A DNA stretch of 64,000 nucleotides from assembly GCA_963765745.1 (NCBI GenBank), contig CAVXXM010000010.1, forward strand, positions 62,001 to 126,000, written 5' to 3'. Below are positions 10,203 through 20,173 of this stretch, piece by piece. This DNA comes from JAHFPN01 sp963765745. GTDB taxonomy: Bacteria; Pseudomonadota; Alphaproteobacteria; Rhizobiales; Xanthobacteraceae. The notes under the pieces were generated by a model. The model was not told the DNA's origin and ran no database searches. It worked only from the letters and a program-made list of their open reading frames with translations. Position 1 is the stretch's first letter; every line of letters starts with the position of its first letter. The position numbers were made by a program, and so were the translations under genes.

Positions 10203-11238
10203 CTACTGATCGAAGCCGACCTTGTCGACCAGGATGCTCGCCTGTTTGCGATTTCTGGCGATGGCGACAAGATCGAGCGAATCGGGCTTGAGCGGGCCGA
10301 GGCTTGCGATGATCGGCTCCACCGCCGCGCCGCTCCTGACCGGATACTCGTAGTTCAGCCGCGCATAGAGCGCCTGCGCGTCGTTGGAGACGAGGTATTC
10401 GAGCAGCTTCAGCGCGTTGGCCTTGTTCGGCGCGTGCTTGGCGATCGCGGCGCCGGAAATGTTCACGTGCGTGCCGCCGCCCTTGAAGGTCGGCAGCAGA
10501 CGGATTGATCGCCGCGCCCCACTTGAGCTGGTCGGGGCCGCCTTTGCCGCTCCGCATCAGGCCGACGTAGTACGAATTGCCGACGCCGATGTCGCAGATG
10601 CCGCCTAGGATATCGCGCGCGACCTCGCGGTCGCCGCCGGTGGCCTTGCGCGCGAGATTGGCTTTGACGCCGCGCAGCCACGCCTCGGCATTGGCCTCAC
10701 CATAGCGGGCGATGTAGGCGGCGATGAGAGCCGTGTTGTAGGGGTGCTGGCCGGAACGGATGCAGAGTTTGCCTTTCCACTTCGGGTCCGCGAGTTCTTC
10801 GTAAGTGATCGCCGTGAGCGGAACGCGATCCTTGGAGACATAAACGAGCCGCGCGCGCAGCGAGAGCGCATACCAGTGGCCGTTCGGGTCGCGCAGGTTG
10901 GCAGGGATGGCGGAGGCGAGCGCTTCGGAGCGCACGGGCTGGGTCACGCCTTGGTCGACCGCGTCGATCAGCCCGCCGAAGTCCACGGTCATCAGCACGT
11001 CGGCTGGCGAGTTCGGGCCTTCCGCCTTCACGCGCTCGATCAAGCCGTCCTTGATGAAGATGGTGTTGACCTTGATGCCCGTTGATTTGGTGAAGGCGTC
11101 CAGGAGCGGCTGGATCAGTCCGGTCTCGCGCGTGGTGTAGAGATTGACCTCTTGTGCGGTAGCCGCGAGCGGAAATGCAGCCAGCGCAACGAAGGCGGCG
11201 CCGGACACGGCGCGGCGGACGATTCCCAGACCCGGCAT
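10203..11238 (-). CDS. Iron(III) ABC transporter periplasmic binding protein, FbpA type (one frameshift)
   Basis: Periplasmic ferric-iron binding protein for the adjacent permease. It begins with a signal sequence (GAAFVALAAFPLAATAQE) and continues VNLYTTRETGLIQPLLDAF, typical of FbpA/AfuA/FutA proteins; a Tyr pair (NSYYVGLM) is placed like the iron ligands in this family. An extra A at about 10500 breaks the frame between AAINP and the expected LLPTFKGGGTHVNISG; the correct frame ends with a TAG at 10203. Without correction the last 100 residues are low-complexity Arg-rich nonsense. The gene is first in a two-gene unit with the permease. Confidence 0.88.
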
Positions 11239-11392
11239 GGCGTTCTCCGTAGGCGAAACGAGCGCTACGACTACGGAGGGCGGGCGGCAGCGTCAAGAAA
11301 ATCATCCGTGATATCAATAACTTAGATCAAATCCAAACTGTTGCAGATTGGAGTGGTTCGAAGTTGGCGATCGCGCCCGGGCGCGATTGCGG

Positions 11393-14327
11393 TCACTCGG
11401 CAAGCACGCGGGTGGTCGGAAACGTGATCTCGACTAGGGTGCCGGAATTCTGCGCGCTCTTGATCGCAAAGCTTGCCCGGTTCGCCTCGACCAAAGCCTT
11501 GGTCAAGGGCAGGCCAAGCCCGCTTCCACCGGAGCCGGTGCGGCCGGACGTGGCGAGTTGCCGGAACGGCTCGAGCGCGGTCTTGACCTCGCTCTCGGAC
11601 ATGCCGACGCCGGTATCGCGGACCCGCAACGTCACCTCGCCGGACTCGGCGAGCGCGGTCGAGACGATCACCTGGCCGCCGGGGTGAGTGAACTTGATCG
11701 AGTTCGACAGAAGATTGAGCACGATCTGGCGGATCGAGCGCGCATCGGCGACGACCGGCGGCAGATTGGGTGCGAGCGACGTGCGGATGATGATGCGCTC
11801 GCGGTTCGCCTGCGGCTGCATGATCGACATGCATTGGCTGGCGATGTCGTTCAGATCCACGCTGGCGAACGTGAGATCGAGCTTGCCCGCCTCGATCTTG
11901 GAGAGGTCGAGCAGATCGTTGATCAGCGAAATCAGGTGCGAGCCGGAAACCTGAATGTCCTTGAGATACTCCCGGTAACGCTCGTTGCCGATCGGCCCAA
12001 AGCGCTCGTCGGCCATCACCTCGGCGAAACCGATGATCGCGTTCAAGGGCGTGCGGATCTCGTGGCTGATTTTTGCGAGAAAGTCGGATTTTTGCGAGCT
12101 CGACTTCTCCGCAATGCGCCTAGCGGACACGAGTTCCTGTTCGGCGCGCTTCCATTGCGAAATGTCGCGAAACACGGCGCAAAATTTGTCCGTGCTCTCG
12201 CCGACCCGGCCGAGCGTCATGAACAGTGGAATCAGTCCGCCCTCGCGCACGCGGCCCAGCACTTCGCGGCCGTCATTGAGAACGCTGGCCACGCCGTTGG
12301 CGGCCAGCCCGTCGAGATAGTCGACCACGGCCCGTCCGCTTTCTTGGGCGAACAGCATGGTGAAGGATTGGCCTTCCACCTCGCTCGCGTCGAAGCCGAA
12401 CAGCGCTTCGGAAGAGCGGTTGATGCCGAGAATCTTGCCTTCGCGGTTGATGAGCAACACGCCGTCGGTGGCGGTGTCGAGAATGGCGCGCAGCTCGCGC
12501 GTAGTGGCTTCAGCTTCGCGCAGCGCCAGCTCCGACGCTTCGAGTCGCTCATCGAGCCCGGCGCCGGCGCGGCGCAGCACATAGACCAGCGCGCTTTCGC
12601 CCTCCCACGGCGCCGAGAGCAGTCGCGCTTCCACCGGGATCGGCTCGCCGTTACGGCCGGATATCGCGAAGGTGCGGCCGGCTTCGCCGGGTGCATCGGT
12701 GTCGTCCTCGTATGCGCCGGAGAACAGGCGCTTCAGGCCGCCCGCGTGATTCAGAGCATCGAGGCTGGAGAGGCCGGTCCAGTCGAGCAGGACGCGGTTG
12801 ACATAGAGGATGCGCTCGCCGCGATGGACCACGACGCCGAGCGGCAAACGATCGAGTACCGCGCGCTCGCCGTTGGCGACGGTGCGAGCAAGGGTCGGGG
12901 CAACGGGTTCCGGACTCTTAAGCTCAGGTTTGGCCGGCTCTGGCCTTGTCAGCTCAGGTTTGGCCGGCGCGCGGACGGGCGGCTCAGCCGGGGCTTCGAA
13001 GGGATCGGTGGCCGGCTTCCTCGGCTCATCCCCTCGTAGCCGCTCGCCGAGTGCGCGGGCGATCTCGCGGAAGGCGTTACGCTCGCCGGGCGTCAACACT
13101 GGCCGGCGCAACGGGTCAGGACGTGACGCCGCGCATCGGAACCACATTCTCCGGATGCTCGATGAGCGCGAGCGGCGGGCGAGCGGGGCTGAGCGTGGCG
13201 GCGGGTTCCTCGTGAGGTGCGAACGGCGGCTCTTTCGGCTTGATTAGCTTGTCGGCGTTCGGGCGGCGGATTGGGTCATGAAACACCCCGAAGCCGCGAT
13301 AGCCGAGGAAAATCCGCTCGCGATCGAACTGGGGAAGTGCCGCCAAGTCCACCGGCCGCGCGAGATCGGAATTGGCCACCGGCCAGAGTACGGAGACGCC
13401 GGACCAGGTGTCGCGGCGTGCGACGGCTGCGCTGACTGCGCCGCTATCGGCGATGCCGAGCCTGGATACGACCGTGGGCCAGTCGAGACCGACGATCGCC
13501 GCGGATGGCGCGCCGACCACTAGGGCGAGGTCGGGCGAAACCGAAGTGAAGCGTCCGTCGGCGTCCATCTGCCAAACGAAGCGTCCGGGCAGACGGCGGG
13601 GCGCTTCGGGTTCGGGCGCTGCTGCTTCCGCCGGTTTTGAGATCGCCGGCGCGCGCGCGGTCGCGTCGGCGGGCGAGGCAATAACCGCAAGGATCAAGGC
13701 CGCGGTTCCGGTCTCGATGCGCCGGAGCGCGATGCGCGACTGGCCGATATTGGTGAAAGCGACGCCGTCGCGCTCGGCGGCCGCGAGCGCCGCCGCAGCT
13801 CCGGTATCGAGATCGGCGAGCGAGCGTCCGCCGCCGAACAAGGGTGCTGCCGCCGCGTTGAAATGAATGGCCCGGCCGCTCGCGTCGAGCAGCGCGAACG
13901 CCTCATGCTCGCCATCGACCAGGGCCGCCGCGGCAAGCCTGATCTCGAGGATGCGCTCGCGGCCGGTGTCGATGCCGACGAGCAGCGCGGCGTCGCCATC
14001 GCGGCCGAGATTGAACCGGGTCGCGGCGAACACGATCGGCTGCACGAAGCCGCCGTCCGGCGGCCGCAGGTGTTCGAGACGCGGGGCGCCCGCGGGCGAA
14101 AGGGTCGGGATCAGCTCGCGCGCCGCCTCGCCGAACGGACCGAGCGCCTCGGGTCCGCGGGCGACGGCTTCGGCGAGCGTGCGCGCGCCCAGGAGCGCGA
14201 GGCCGGCGCGGTTGGCGAAGCGCAGCTTGCCCGCGGAATCGATCAGGAACGCGGGCGCGGGCGCCGCGATGAGGGCTGCGATGCGTGCGTCCGCTAGCAG
14301 ATGCGCGAGCGGCGGAAGGTCCTGCAT
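11393..14327 (-). CDS. PAS-domain sensor histidine kinase (one frameshift)
   Basis: Large cytoplasmic sensor kinase of about 978 residues when the frames are joined. The N-terminal 400 residues hold PAS-like repeats (ALIAAPAPAFLIDSAGKLRFAN, and a second around FALLDASGRAIHFN), then a Pro/Glu/Lys-rich linker, two further PAS domains (DRLPLGVVVHRGERILYVN; AILDTATDGVLLINREGKIL), the HisKA domain with phospho-acceptor motif SHEIRTPLNAIIGFAEVM, and a HATPase with N box NLLSNSIKFT and G boxes DTGVGM and GSGLGL. No transmembrane helix is seen. The frame changes near 13130 between NVVPMRGV and PDPLRRPVLTPGER, which are contiguous in related proteins. No response regulator is next to it. Confidence 0.88.
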
Positions 14328-14539
14328 GATCGGTCCTGCCGCGGGCCCGGACGGGCGGGCGGCTTTACCAATTGTTTAGCTAAAGAATGCAGTGGAATCC
14401 AAGGGTTGCGTGGCTTGGCCCGGCCGGATCGCCAAGAACGGTTAATTGCGGGGAGCGATCCCGGCGGGCTGCGGTATTGTTGTGCGCCCGCACGATGATA
14501 CGCTGGTTCGAGGGCTGCGGCGGCAGAGGAGACGGACCG

Positions 14540-14915
14540 ATGAAGACACCAGGACTTGAGGTTCCCCCCGAAATGCGGGCCTTCGCCGAGAAGAGCGTCG
14601 AGGAGGCCAAGAAGGCCTTCGAGACCTACATGGACGCCGCCACCAAGGCCATCAACACGGCGGAAAGCTCATCGGGCAACATGCAGGAAGGCGCCCGCGA
14701 ACTCGGCCGCAAGGCCTTCGGCTTCGCCGAGGACAACGTTGCCGCGAGCTTCGCGTTCGCCGAGAAGCTGGTGCGCGCCAAGGATCCGCAAGAGGTGATG
14801 CGGCTGCAGGCCGAGTTCGCCAAGGCCCAGATGCAGGCGCTCGCCGAACAGGCCAAGGCGCTCGGCGACACCGGCCGCGAAGGCCGCAATGGACGCGGCA
14901 AAGCCGCGCAAATAA
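14540..14915 (+). CDS. Phasin family protein (C-terminal frameshift)
   Basis: Small amphipathic helical protein that coats polyhydroxyalkanoate granules. The body is one long Ala/Lys/Glu-rich helix with the phasin pattern (AEKSVEEAKKAFETYMDAA, FAEDNVAASFAFAEKLVRAKD, EFAKAQMQALAEQAK). An extra G at about 14873 shifts the end; removing it gives the family tail ending in KPRK and a TAA at 14913-14915, whereas the uncorrected frame runs to 14935. The ATG at 14540 follows an AGAGGAGAC ribosome-binding stretch. A second phasin lies 146 bases downstream. Confidence 0.88.
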
Positions 14916-14935
14916 GGGCTTTTCCACAGGGTTGA

Positions 14936-14965
14936 GTGCGTCGCAACATTTATGTTGCAATGCAC
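14936..14965. promoter_or_regulatory. Dyad-symmetric element between the phasin genes
   Basis: A 30-base interrupted palindrome: outer arms GTGC/GCAC (14936-14939, 14962-14965) and inner perfect arms GCAACAT-TT-ATGTTGC (14943-14958). It sits in the intergenic region upstream of the second phasin. Phasin promoters in alphaproteobacteria are repressed by PhaR, whose reported sites are TGC-rich dyads, and TTGCAATGCA occurs here; assignment to PhaR is an inference. Followed by T-poor sequence, so it does not look like an intrinsic terminator for the first phasin. Confidence 0.4.
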
Positions 14966-15061
14966 CATAAAACTTGCTAGGAAGGCTGCATAGGCCCCGG
15001 GTACGAGGCAATGCGGCCGCCGGCCGGGGCGTCCTCCGAGGCCGTATCGAGGATTGCCATC

Positions 15062-15529
15062 ATGGACATCGACACCAAAAAGTCCGGCAAGGCCGGCACC
15101 ACCCCGAAATTCGAGTTGCCCAAGTTCGACATGCCGAAGGTCGAGATGCCCGAGGCGTTCCGCGACATGGCGGAGAAGGGCGTGCAACAGGCCAAGGACG
15201 CCTATGCGCGCATCAAGAGCGCCGCCGAAGAGGCGACCGATCTCGCCGAGGACACCTACGCGACCGCGACCAAGGGCGCGGCCGAATTCAATCTCAAGGC
15301 GCTCGAGGCGCTGCGCGTCAACATGAACGCGGCGTTCGACTATACGCGCGAGTTCCTCGGCGCCAAGACGGCCGCCGAAGCGGTCGAGCTCTCGACCAGC
15401 CACCTGCGCAAGCAGTTCGAGGCGCTGGCGGCGCAGACCAAGGATCTCTCCGCGCTGGCGCAGAAGGTCGCGACCGAGACCGCCGAGCCGATCAAGGCCG
15501 GCGTGACCAAGAGCTTCAAGGTCAACTGA
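15062..15529 (+). CDS. Phasin family protein
   Basis: A 155-residue phasin, intact. The N-terminus has a short repeated ELPKFDMPKVEMP segment, then the typical long amphipathic helix (AEKGVQQAKDAYARIKSAAEEATD and FNLKALEALRVNMNAAFDY) and a C-terminal Ala/Lys helix ending FKVN. It would bind polyhydroxybutyrate granules and influence their number and size. The ATG at 15062 (MDIDTKK) is taken as the start; an upstream in-frame ATG at 15011 lacks a good ribosome-binding site. It is followed by a strong intrinsic terminator, so it closes its transcription unit. Confidence 0.9.
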   Translation: MDIDTKKSGKAGTTPKFELPKFDMPKVEMPEAFRDMAEKGVQQAKDAYARIKSAAEEATDLAEDTYATATKGAAEFNLKALEALRVNMNAAFDYTREFLGAKTAAEAVELSTSHLRKQFEALAAQTKDLSALAQKVATETAEPIKAGVTKSFKVN

Positions 15530-15567
15530 AGTCCGGCGTCCGGCCCAGAGCCGGCCGAATTATCGAG

Positions 15568-15600
15568 CGAGCCCGGGCATGCCCGGGCTCGTTCAGTTTT
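15568..15600 (+). terminator. Intrinsic terminator after second phasin
   Basis: Perfect 11-base-pair stem CGAGCCCGGGC / GCCCGGGCTCG (15568-15578 and 15581-15591) with an AT loop, followed by TTCAGTTTT. Located 39 bases after the phasin stop codon. Confidence 0.8.
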
Positions 15601-15616
15601 GGCGCCTTGCGGCGGC

Positions 15617-15645
15617 TTGCAAATCGGGGCTATTTCCCACTAGCT
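15617..15645 (+). promoter_or_regulatory. Putative promoter of tRNA-His
   Basis: TTGCAA (15617-15622) and CTAGCT (15640-15645) are separated by 17 bases and lie about 20 bases before the tRNA 5' end, matching the usual housekeeping sigma-factor layout. The -10 match is weak. Confidence 0.35.
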
Positions 15646-15664
15646 TGCGCCGCGCCGAACCCGT

Positions 15665-15743
15665 GCAGCTGTAGCTCAGTTGGTTAGAGCGCCCGGCTGT
15701 GGACCGGGAGGTCGGTGGTTCAAGTCCACCCAGGCTGTTACCA
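15665..15743 (+). tRNA. tRNA-His (anticodon GTG), acceptor stem irregular
   Basis: The D arm (GCTC AGTTGGTTA GAGC), anticodon arm (CCCGG CTGTGGA CCGGG, anticodon GTG) and T arm (GGTGG TTCAAGT CCACC) are perfect. The 5' acceptor strand is GCAGCTG, but the 3' strand reads CAGGCTGTT before ACCA, two bases too long. Deleting one G and one T gives CAGCTGT-ACCA, which pairs fully with the 5' strand (G-U at 1-72) and leaves A73 with an encoded CCA. Lack of G-1 and presence of A73 is known for alphaproteobacterial tRNA-His. The irregular end coincides with the junction to anomalous AT-rich DNA. Confidence 0.85.
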
Positions 15744-16980
15744 GTCCAATCGCGCGAGCATCTGTACGGCGGCAAGCTACCCGGTTAGGGGGGGACTAGG
15801 GGCGAGTCCGGTTGAGAAAGTGATTCGAAAGGTTAGCCAGATCCAACGTATGTTTTAAGGAGGGTAAAAAAGCGTGATCTTGGGCTGCGTAACTAAGGCT
15901 ATAGTTGATAATCTCGAGAGGGGAAAAGGCCGAGGTTACTTGGAATTTACTCGATTCCCGCCTTGGATGGCGAGCTTTAATCGAAATTAGCGGCCGGATA
16001 AGAGAATGATCGTCATTCCTTTTGAGATCTTACCGACTGAGAAACGCGGCCTTAGCTTAAGAATTGAATACATTAATCCACATACAATTAGGTCAGCGAC
16101 CTTGAAGCGGCAAGATATTGGAGAGAAGACTTAAAGAGAGCATGCCGCGTAAGAGATTTACATTTCGGACTTTATATACAAGATTGGCCGCATTCTTTTG
16201 AAATGATCTACAAACACCCGAGAAAGCTGATATTTCAACGAAAAGCGATGGGAAGCCTATCATCAAATACAAAGCTAGACCGAATTCACGTTGACCAAGT
16301 CGCTCTTGTGATGAAAAAGTATTTTGACTAGAAACACTAAAAGACACAATAGCATTGGCGGAAAAAGCGAGAATAGACTTCATACTATTAAGTGCGAGTC
16401 ACGAGCAAAGAGGCATTTCCTATGTATGAACACCAGCAAGATAGATGAGTTCGTCCCAATACCTTTCGCGGAGATCGACGCATTCGAAAAATGCATAAGA
16501 AAAATTCCGATAGATAAGCCCTTAGCGAGAGAGGAAATTTCCGATTAGTTCACTAAGACCAAAAAATCGGTTTCAGGTATCGATTGAATGATAGATCCCT
16601 GTATAATTCCTCGAGACGCCGGAAGACGTAGATGCTGATGGCGAATCGAACCATATGAAATCGCTTCAACGAAAAAAAAAGCTGGTTGTTTCCTGGACTA
16701 GGATCTTGTAGTTTTTTGCTCCAATCTTCGTTGAAGACCCCCATTGATAATTGTTTCCTAGCAGGCCGCCGAGCACCACAACGTCGGATGAATTGTGAGT
16801 TCCGCTATCATCAAAATAGGCCGTCAGCATAAAGAGATTGCCTGTGAACCGATGAGCCGACCAAGTCTGTCGCCCCCGTGTTTGTATGTTCATTTAGTCA
16901 ATATCAAGAAGCGAAACTTACCTTGTAACGTACCGCAGCGCCGGGCTCACCAGCCGATCATCTCTAGGTCTGCGGCATGT
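15744..16980. other. AT-rich block downstream of tRNA-His
   Basis: Roughly 1.2 kb with far lower GC than the rest of the window. It contains a broken DUF3800-type gene on the minus strand (described separately) and otherwise only short frames without recognisable family signatures, for example 16093-16383 on the minus strand, whose translation (hydrophobic start, later KNAANLVYK) might be a further frame-shifted piece of the same gene. I found no integrase, no transposase and no direct repeat of the tRNA 3' end at the far border. Either a decayed island inserted at the tRNA, or poor-quality sequence. Confidence 0.6.
16553..16830 (-). pseudogene. DUF3800-like gene remnant, frameshifted
   Basis: From ATG at 16830 the translation begins MLTAYFDDSGTH and continues VVVLGGLLGNNYQW, the characteristic opening of DUF3800 proteins (YFDeSGTH, acidic residues thought to be catalytic or metal-binding). 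The frame then breaks in a run of five C on the plus strand (about 16737-16741); adding one base joins it to GVFNEDWSKKLQDPSPGNN and KRFHM, matching the next conserved DUF3800 block. After about 90 residues similarity is lost and a stop follows at 16553. DUF3800 proteins are frequent in mobile and defence islands; their role is not settled. Whether the break is real or a sequence error cannot be told. Confidence 0.5.
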
Positions 16981-17471
<491 letters not shown>

Positions 17472-17484
17472 ACCACCCGCCCGC

Positions 17485-18361
17485 TCAGGCGGCGCGCGCC
17501 GCGGCGACCAGCGGCTCGAGACGCCGCACCGGATCGGTCCAGGCGATGATCTCGAAGCGGCCGTCGGGGTGCTCGGCGACCGCCGTGCAGCTCTCGACCC
17601 AATCGCCGCAATTGATGTAGCGCACGCCGGCGATGTCGCGGATCACGGCGTTATGGATGTGCCCGCAGATGACGCCGTCGGCGCCGTGGCGGTGCGCTTC
17701 GGCGGCGAGCACGGCTTCGAATTCGCCCATGTAGCTCACCGCGGTCTTGACCTTCAGCTTCGCCCATTGCGAGAGCGACCAATAGCCGAAGCCGAGCAAG
17801 CGGCGGAGCCGGTTGAACGATCGTGTTCAGCGCGATCGCGGTGTCGTAGGCCTTGTCGCCGAGCTTGGCGAGCCAGCGCGCGTGCTTGATCACCACGTCG
17901 AACAGATCGCCGTGGATCACCAGATAGCGGCGGCCGTCGGCGCCCTCGTGGATCGCGCTCTCCATCACCTCGATGCCGCCGAAATGGGTGCCGCAATAAT
18001 CGCGCAGCAATTCGTCGTGGTTGCCGGGGATATAGACGATGCGCGTGCCCTTGCGCGCCTTGCGCAGGAGCTTCTGCACCAGGTCGTTATGGGCCTGCGG
18101 CCAATACCAATTCGAGCGCAACTGCCAGCCGTCGAAAATGTCGCCGACCAGATAGATCGTGTCGGCGTCGTGCAGGCGGAGGAAGTCGAGCAGGCGGTCG
18201 GCTTGCGACCCGCGGGTGCCTAGATGGACGTCGGAAATGAACAGCGTGCGAAAATGTCGGGTGCCGTCACCGGCGATCACGTTGTCCGTTTCCCTTGCCG
18301 ACCATGATGCGAGTGTTGTTGCAGATTTGTGTAACGCGCGAATGACTTGGGCGTTAACCAT
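17485..18361 (-). CDS. Calcineurin-like metallophosphoesterase, LpxH-type (one frameshift)
   Basis: Reads as a UDP-2,3-diacylglucosamine-diphosphatase-like phosphoesterase. The five metal motifs are present: FISDVHLG, GDIFDGW, GNHDE, HGDLFD and GHIHNA, in that order. An extra base near 17819 shifts the frame between ALNTI and FNRLRRLLGFGYWSLSQWAK; correcting it gives about 290 residues. The start is uncertain: ATG at 18361 or 18373 gives a 45-residue leader before the first motif. It follows a GT21 glycosyltransferase by 17 bases on the same strand, suggesting a role in an envelope lipid. LpxH function in lipid A synthesis is possible but this subfamily is not proven to do it. Confidence 0.83.
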
Positions 18362-18378
18362 CGGGTGACGCATGCGGC

Positions 18379-19509
18379 TCAGACGTTGCGCGCACTCTCG
18401 GCCACGGTCATTGCATTTCCGCGCCAGGAAAATTCGTTTCCGCGCCAGCCTTCGAGCCAGAGCACGGGGAGCACGAGGTCGCGCGCGAGCCACAGCAGCG
18501 GCGAGCGCAGCGTCAAATGCCAACCCGCAATATGCGCAAGCAGCACTTCCGCGCCGTACCAGACCATGGCGGCGGCCGCCGCGCCGCTCCACGGGGAATA
18601 GCCATGGAAGTCGGAAAGCAAGGCGGCGGCGAGCAGCAGCGGAAGGCTGGTGGAAAGAATCTCCAATGCAAAAAGCGATTTGAACGTCACGCGCCGCAGC
18701 CGCGCCCAGCGCACTTGTCGCCGCCACACTTCTGCGAACGTACGAACGCCGAGCGGTTGGCCGAACGGGCCATCGACCAGCCGCACGCGCAGTCCCTGGG
18801 CGCGCACCACTTTGGTGGCGGCGGCGTCTTCGGCCGGCTCCGAGGCCAGCGCTCGCAATCCGCCCGCGCGCTCCAGATCGGGCCGGTGCCAAAGCATCGT
18901 CTTGCCCTGCGCGTAACCGATGCCGATGCTGTCGGCCGCATATTGCCAGCGTGCCTGATAGGTATTGAGAAACGCGCATTCGATCTCGGCGGCGATGCCC
19001 TCGGGCAGGCAGCCGACCGGCGGCGAACAGACCAGGCCGGTATCGGGCCGCCAGTTCACGAACAGGCGCTGGATGAAATCGCGCGGCATCAGGACGTTGC
19101 TGTCGGCGATCACGACGTAATCGTGCGCGGCCGCACGCCAGCCCTTGGCGACGTTGTTGAGCTTCGGATTGTCGCTGATGCGGTCGTCGCCGACCAGCAG
19201 GCGCGACGGCATGTCCGGGTGGTCGGCAATCAGCCGCTGGACCAGCGGTATGATCGGGTCGCGCGCGGTCGCGACGCAGAAGATGATTTCGTAGCTCGGA
19301 TAGTCGAGCGCGAAGGTCGAGCGCAGCGTTTCCTCGGCATGATTGTCGATGCCGCAGACCGGCCGCACGATGCTGACGGGTGGCGCGCCGGAAGGCGCGT
19401 TCCGGTAGGGCGCCGGCCGGCAGCGAACGATGGCAAGAGCGGTGCTGGTGAGGTGAAGGGCGAGCGAGACCAGGCAGAACGCAGCCAGCGCCCAAATCAC
19501 GATCGTCAT
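18379..19509 (-). CDS. GT21 glycosyltransferase, ceramide-glucosyltransferase / HpnI-like
   Basis: A 376-residue membrane-bound glycosyltransferase with an N-terminal helix (WALAAFCLVSLALHL) and two or three C-terminal helices. Conserved elements are VSIVRPVCGIDNHAEETL at the nucleotide-sugar end, the DSNV motif (VIADSNVLM), the acidic pair EDAAATK, and the processive-type RRQVRW box, in the order seen in ceramide glucosyltransferases and in the hopanoid-associated HpnI. The acceptor is therefore probably a lipid, ceramide or hopanoid-linked; sequence alone does not decide. It is flanked by a metallophosphoesterase downstream and an unknown protein upstream on the same strand. Confidence 0.85.
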   Translation of the reverse strand: MTIVIWALAAFCLVSLALHLTSTALAIVRCRPAPYRNAPSGAPPVSIVRPVCGIDNHAEETLRSTFALDYPSYEIIFCVATARDPIIPLVQRLIADHPDMPSRLLVGDDRISDNPKLNNVAKGWRAAAHDYVVIADSNVLMPRDFIQRLFVNWRPDTGLVCSPPVGCLPEGIAAEIECAFLNTYQARWQYAADSIGIGYAQGKTMLWHRPDLERAGGLRALASEPAEDAAATKVVRAQGLRVRLVDGPFGQPLGVRTFAEVWRRQVRWARLRRVTFKSLFALEILSTSLPLLLAAALLSDFHGYSPWSGAAAAAMVWYGAEVLLAHIAGWHLTLRSPLLWLARDLVLPVLWLEGWRGNEFSWRGNAMTVAESARNV

Positions 19510-19557
19510 GCGGCGACAGAAAACAGTATTCGCATTACAGCCGTATGACGGTCGGCT

Positions 19558-20139
19558 TTACGCCTTCTTGCGATAGACCAGCAGCGTCTTGAACTCCTCG
19601 ACGCGCTCGACCTTGCGCACCTTCTCCCACTGCGCGATCACCGGCTCTGCGCGGTCGTAGGCCATCGACTTCATATAGAACAGGATCAGCCCGCCGGGCC
19701 GGGTCTTGTCGGTCAGCAGATTGAGCATCTCCAAGTCGGTCATCGCGCCATAGGCGGCGACCATTTCCGGTCCCCAGAACTCGCAAAGATGGAACAGCGA
19801 GACGACGTCGAACTCGGGCAGCAGCCGCGCGTCGAGCATATAGATGTCGCCGAAGAAGGCTTTGTAGCTCTTGGAGAGCTTCGGGTTCTCGATCGCGAGC
19901 TGCACATAGGCCTGCTCTTCTTCCACGGAAGCGGTGATTCCGAGCACCGCGTTGTTGGAGCCGTTCTCGTGGCAGCGGATGCCGACGTGGTGGTGCGAGC
20001 CGGTGCCGAAATGGAAGATCGTCTTGTTCTCGATGCCGCGCGCTTCCAGATATTCGGTGAAGTGCACGTCGCACGGGCACATCTCGACGATGAGCGGCCA
20101 GGCGGCGCTGTAGTAGAACATCTTGCTCGGCTGGTTCAC
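19558..20139 (-). CDS. Conserved protein, possibly SAM-binding
   Basis: A 193-residue protein. I choose the GTG at 20139 because AAGGAG lies eight bases upstream and the product VNQPSKMFYYSAAWP starts the conserved part; an ATG at 20121 is the alternative. The segment KTIFHFGTGSHHHVG resembles a glycine-rich SAM-binding loop and EFDVVSLFHLCEFWG resembles the later acidic strand of Rossmann methyltransferases, but several canonical residues are absent and no substrate can be proposed. It sits between the GT21 gene and the BclA-like transporter, all on the minus strand, so a link to envelope lipid or peptide handling is conceivable. Confidence 0.65.
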   Translation of the reverse strand: MNQPSKMFYYSAAWPLIVEMCPCDVHFTEYLEARGIENKTIFHFGTGSHHHVGIRCHENGSNNAVLGITASVEEEQAYVQLAIENPKLSKSYKAFFGDIYMLDARLLPEFDVVSLFHLCEFWGPEMVAAYGAMTDLEMLNLLTDKTRPGGLILFYMKSMAYDRAEPVIAQWEKVRKVERVEEFKTLLVYRKKA

Positions 20140-20173
20140 GGTCTTCTCCTTGCGGCTCTCACGCGGGTGCATT

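Noticed and set aside
11300..11340. An FNR/FixK box upstream of the iron-binding-protein gene
   Set aside because: Two TTGAT half-sites occur on the minus strand, but as a direct repeat with unsuitable spacing, not the required inverted TTGAT-N4-ATCAA.
15593..15775. A 60-codon minus-strand frame with the sequence GLEPPTSRSTAGRSNQL
   Set aside because: This is the well-known spurious translation antisense to a tRNA gene; it covers the tRNA-His exactly and has no independent support.
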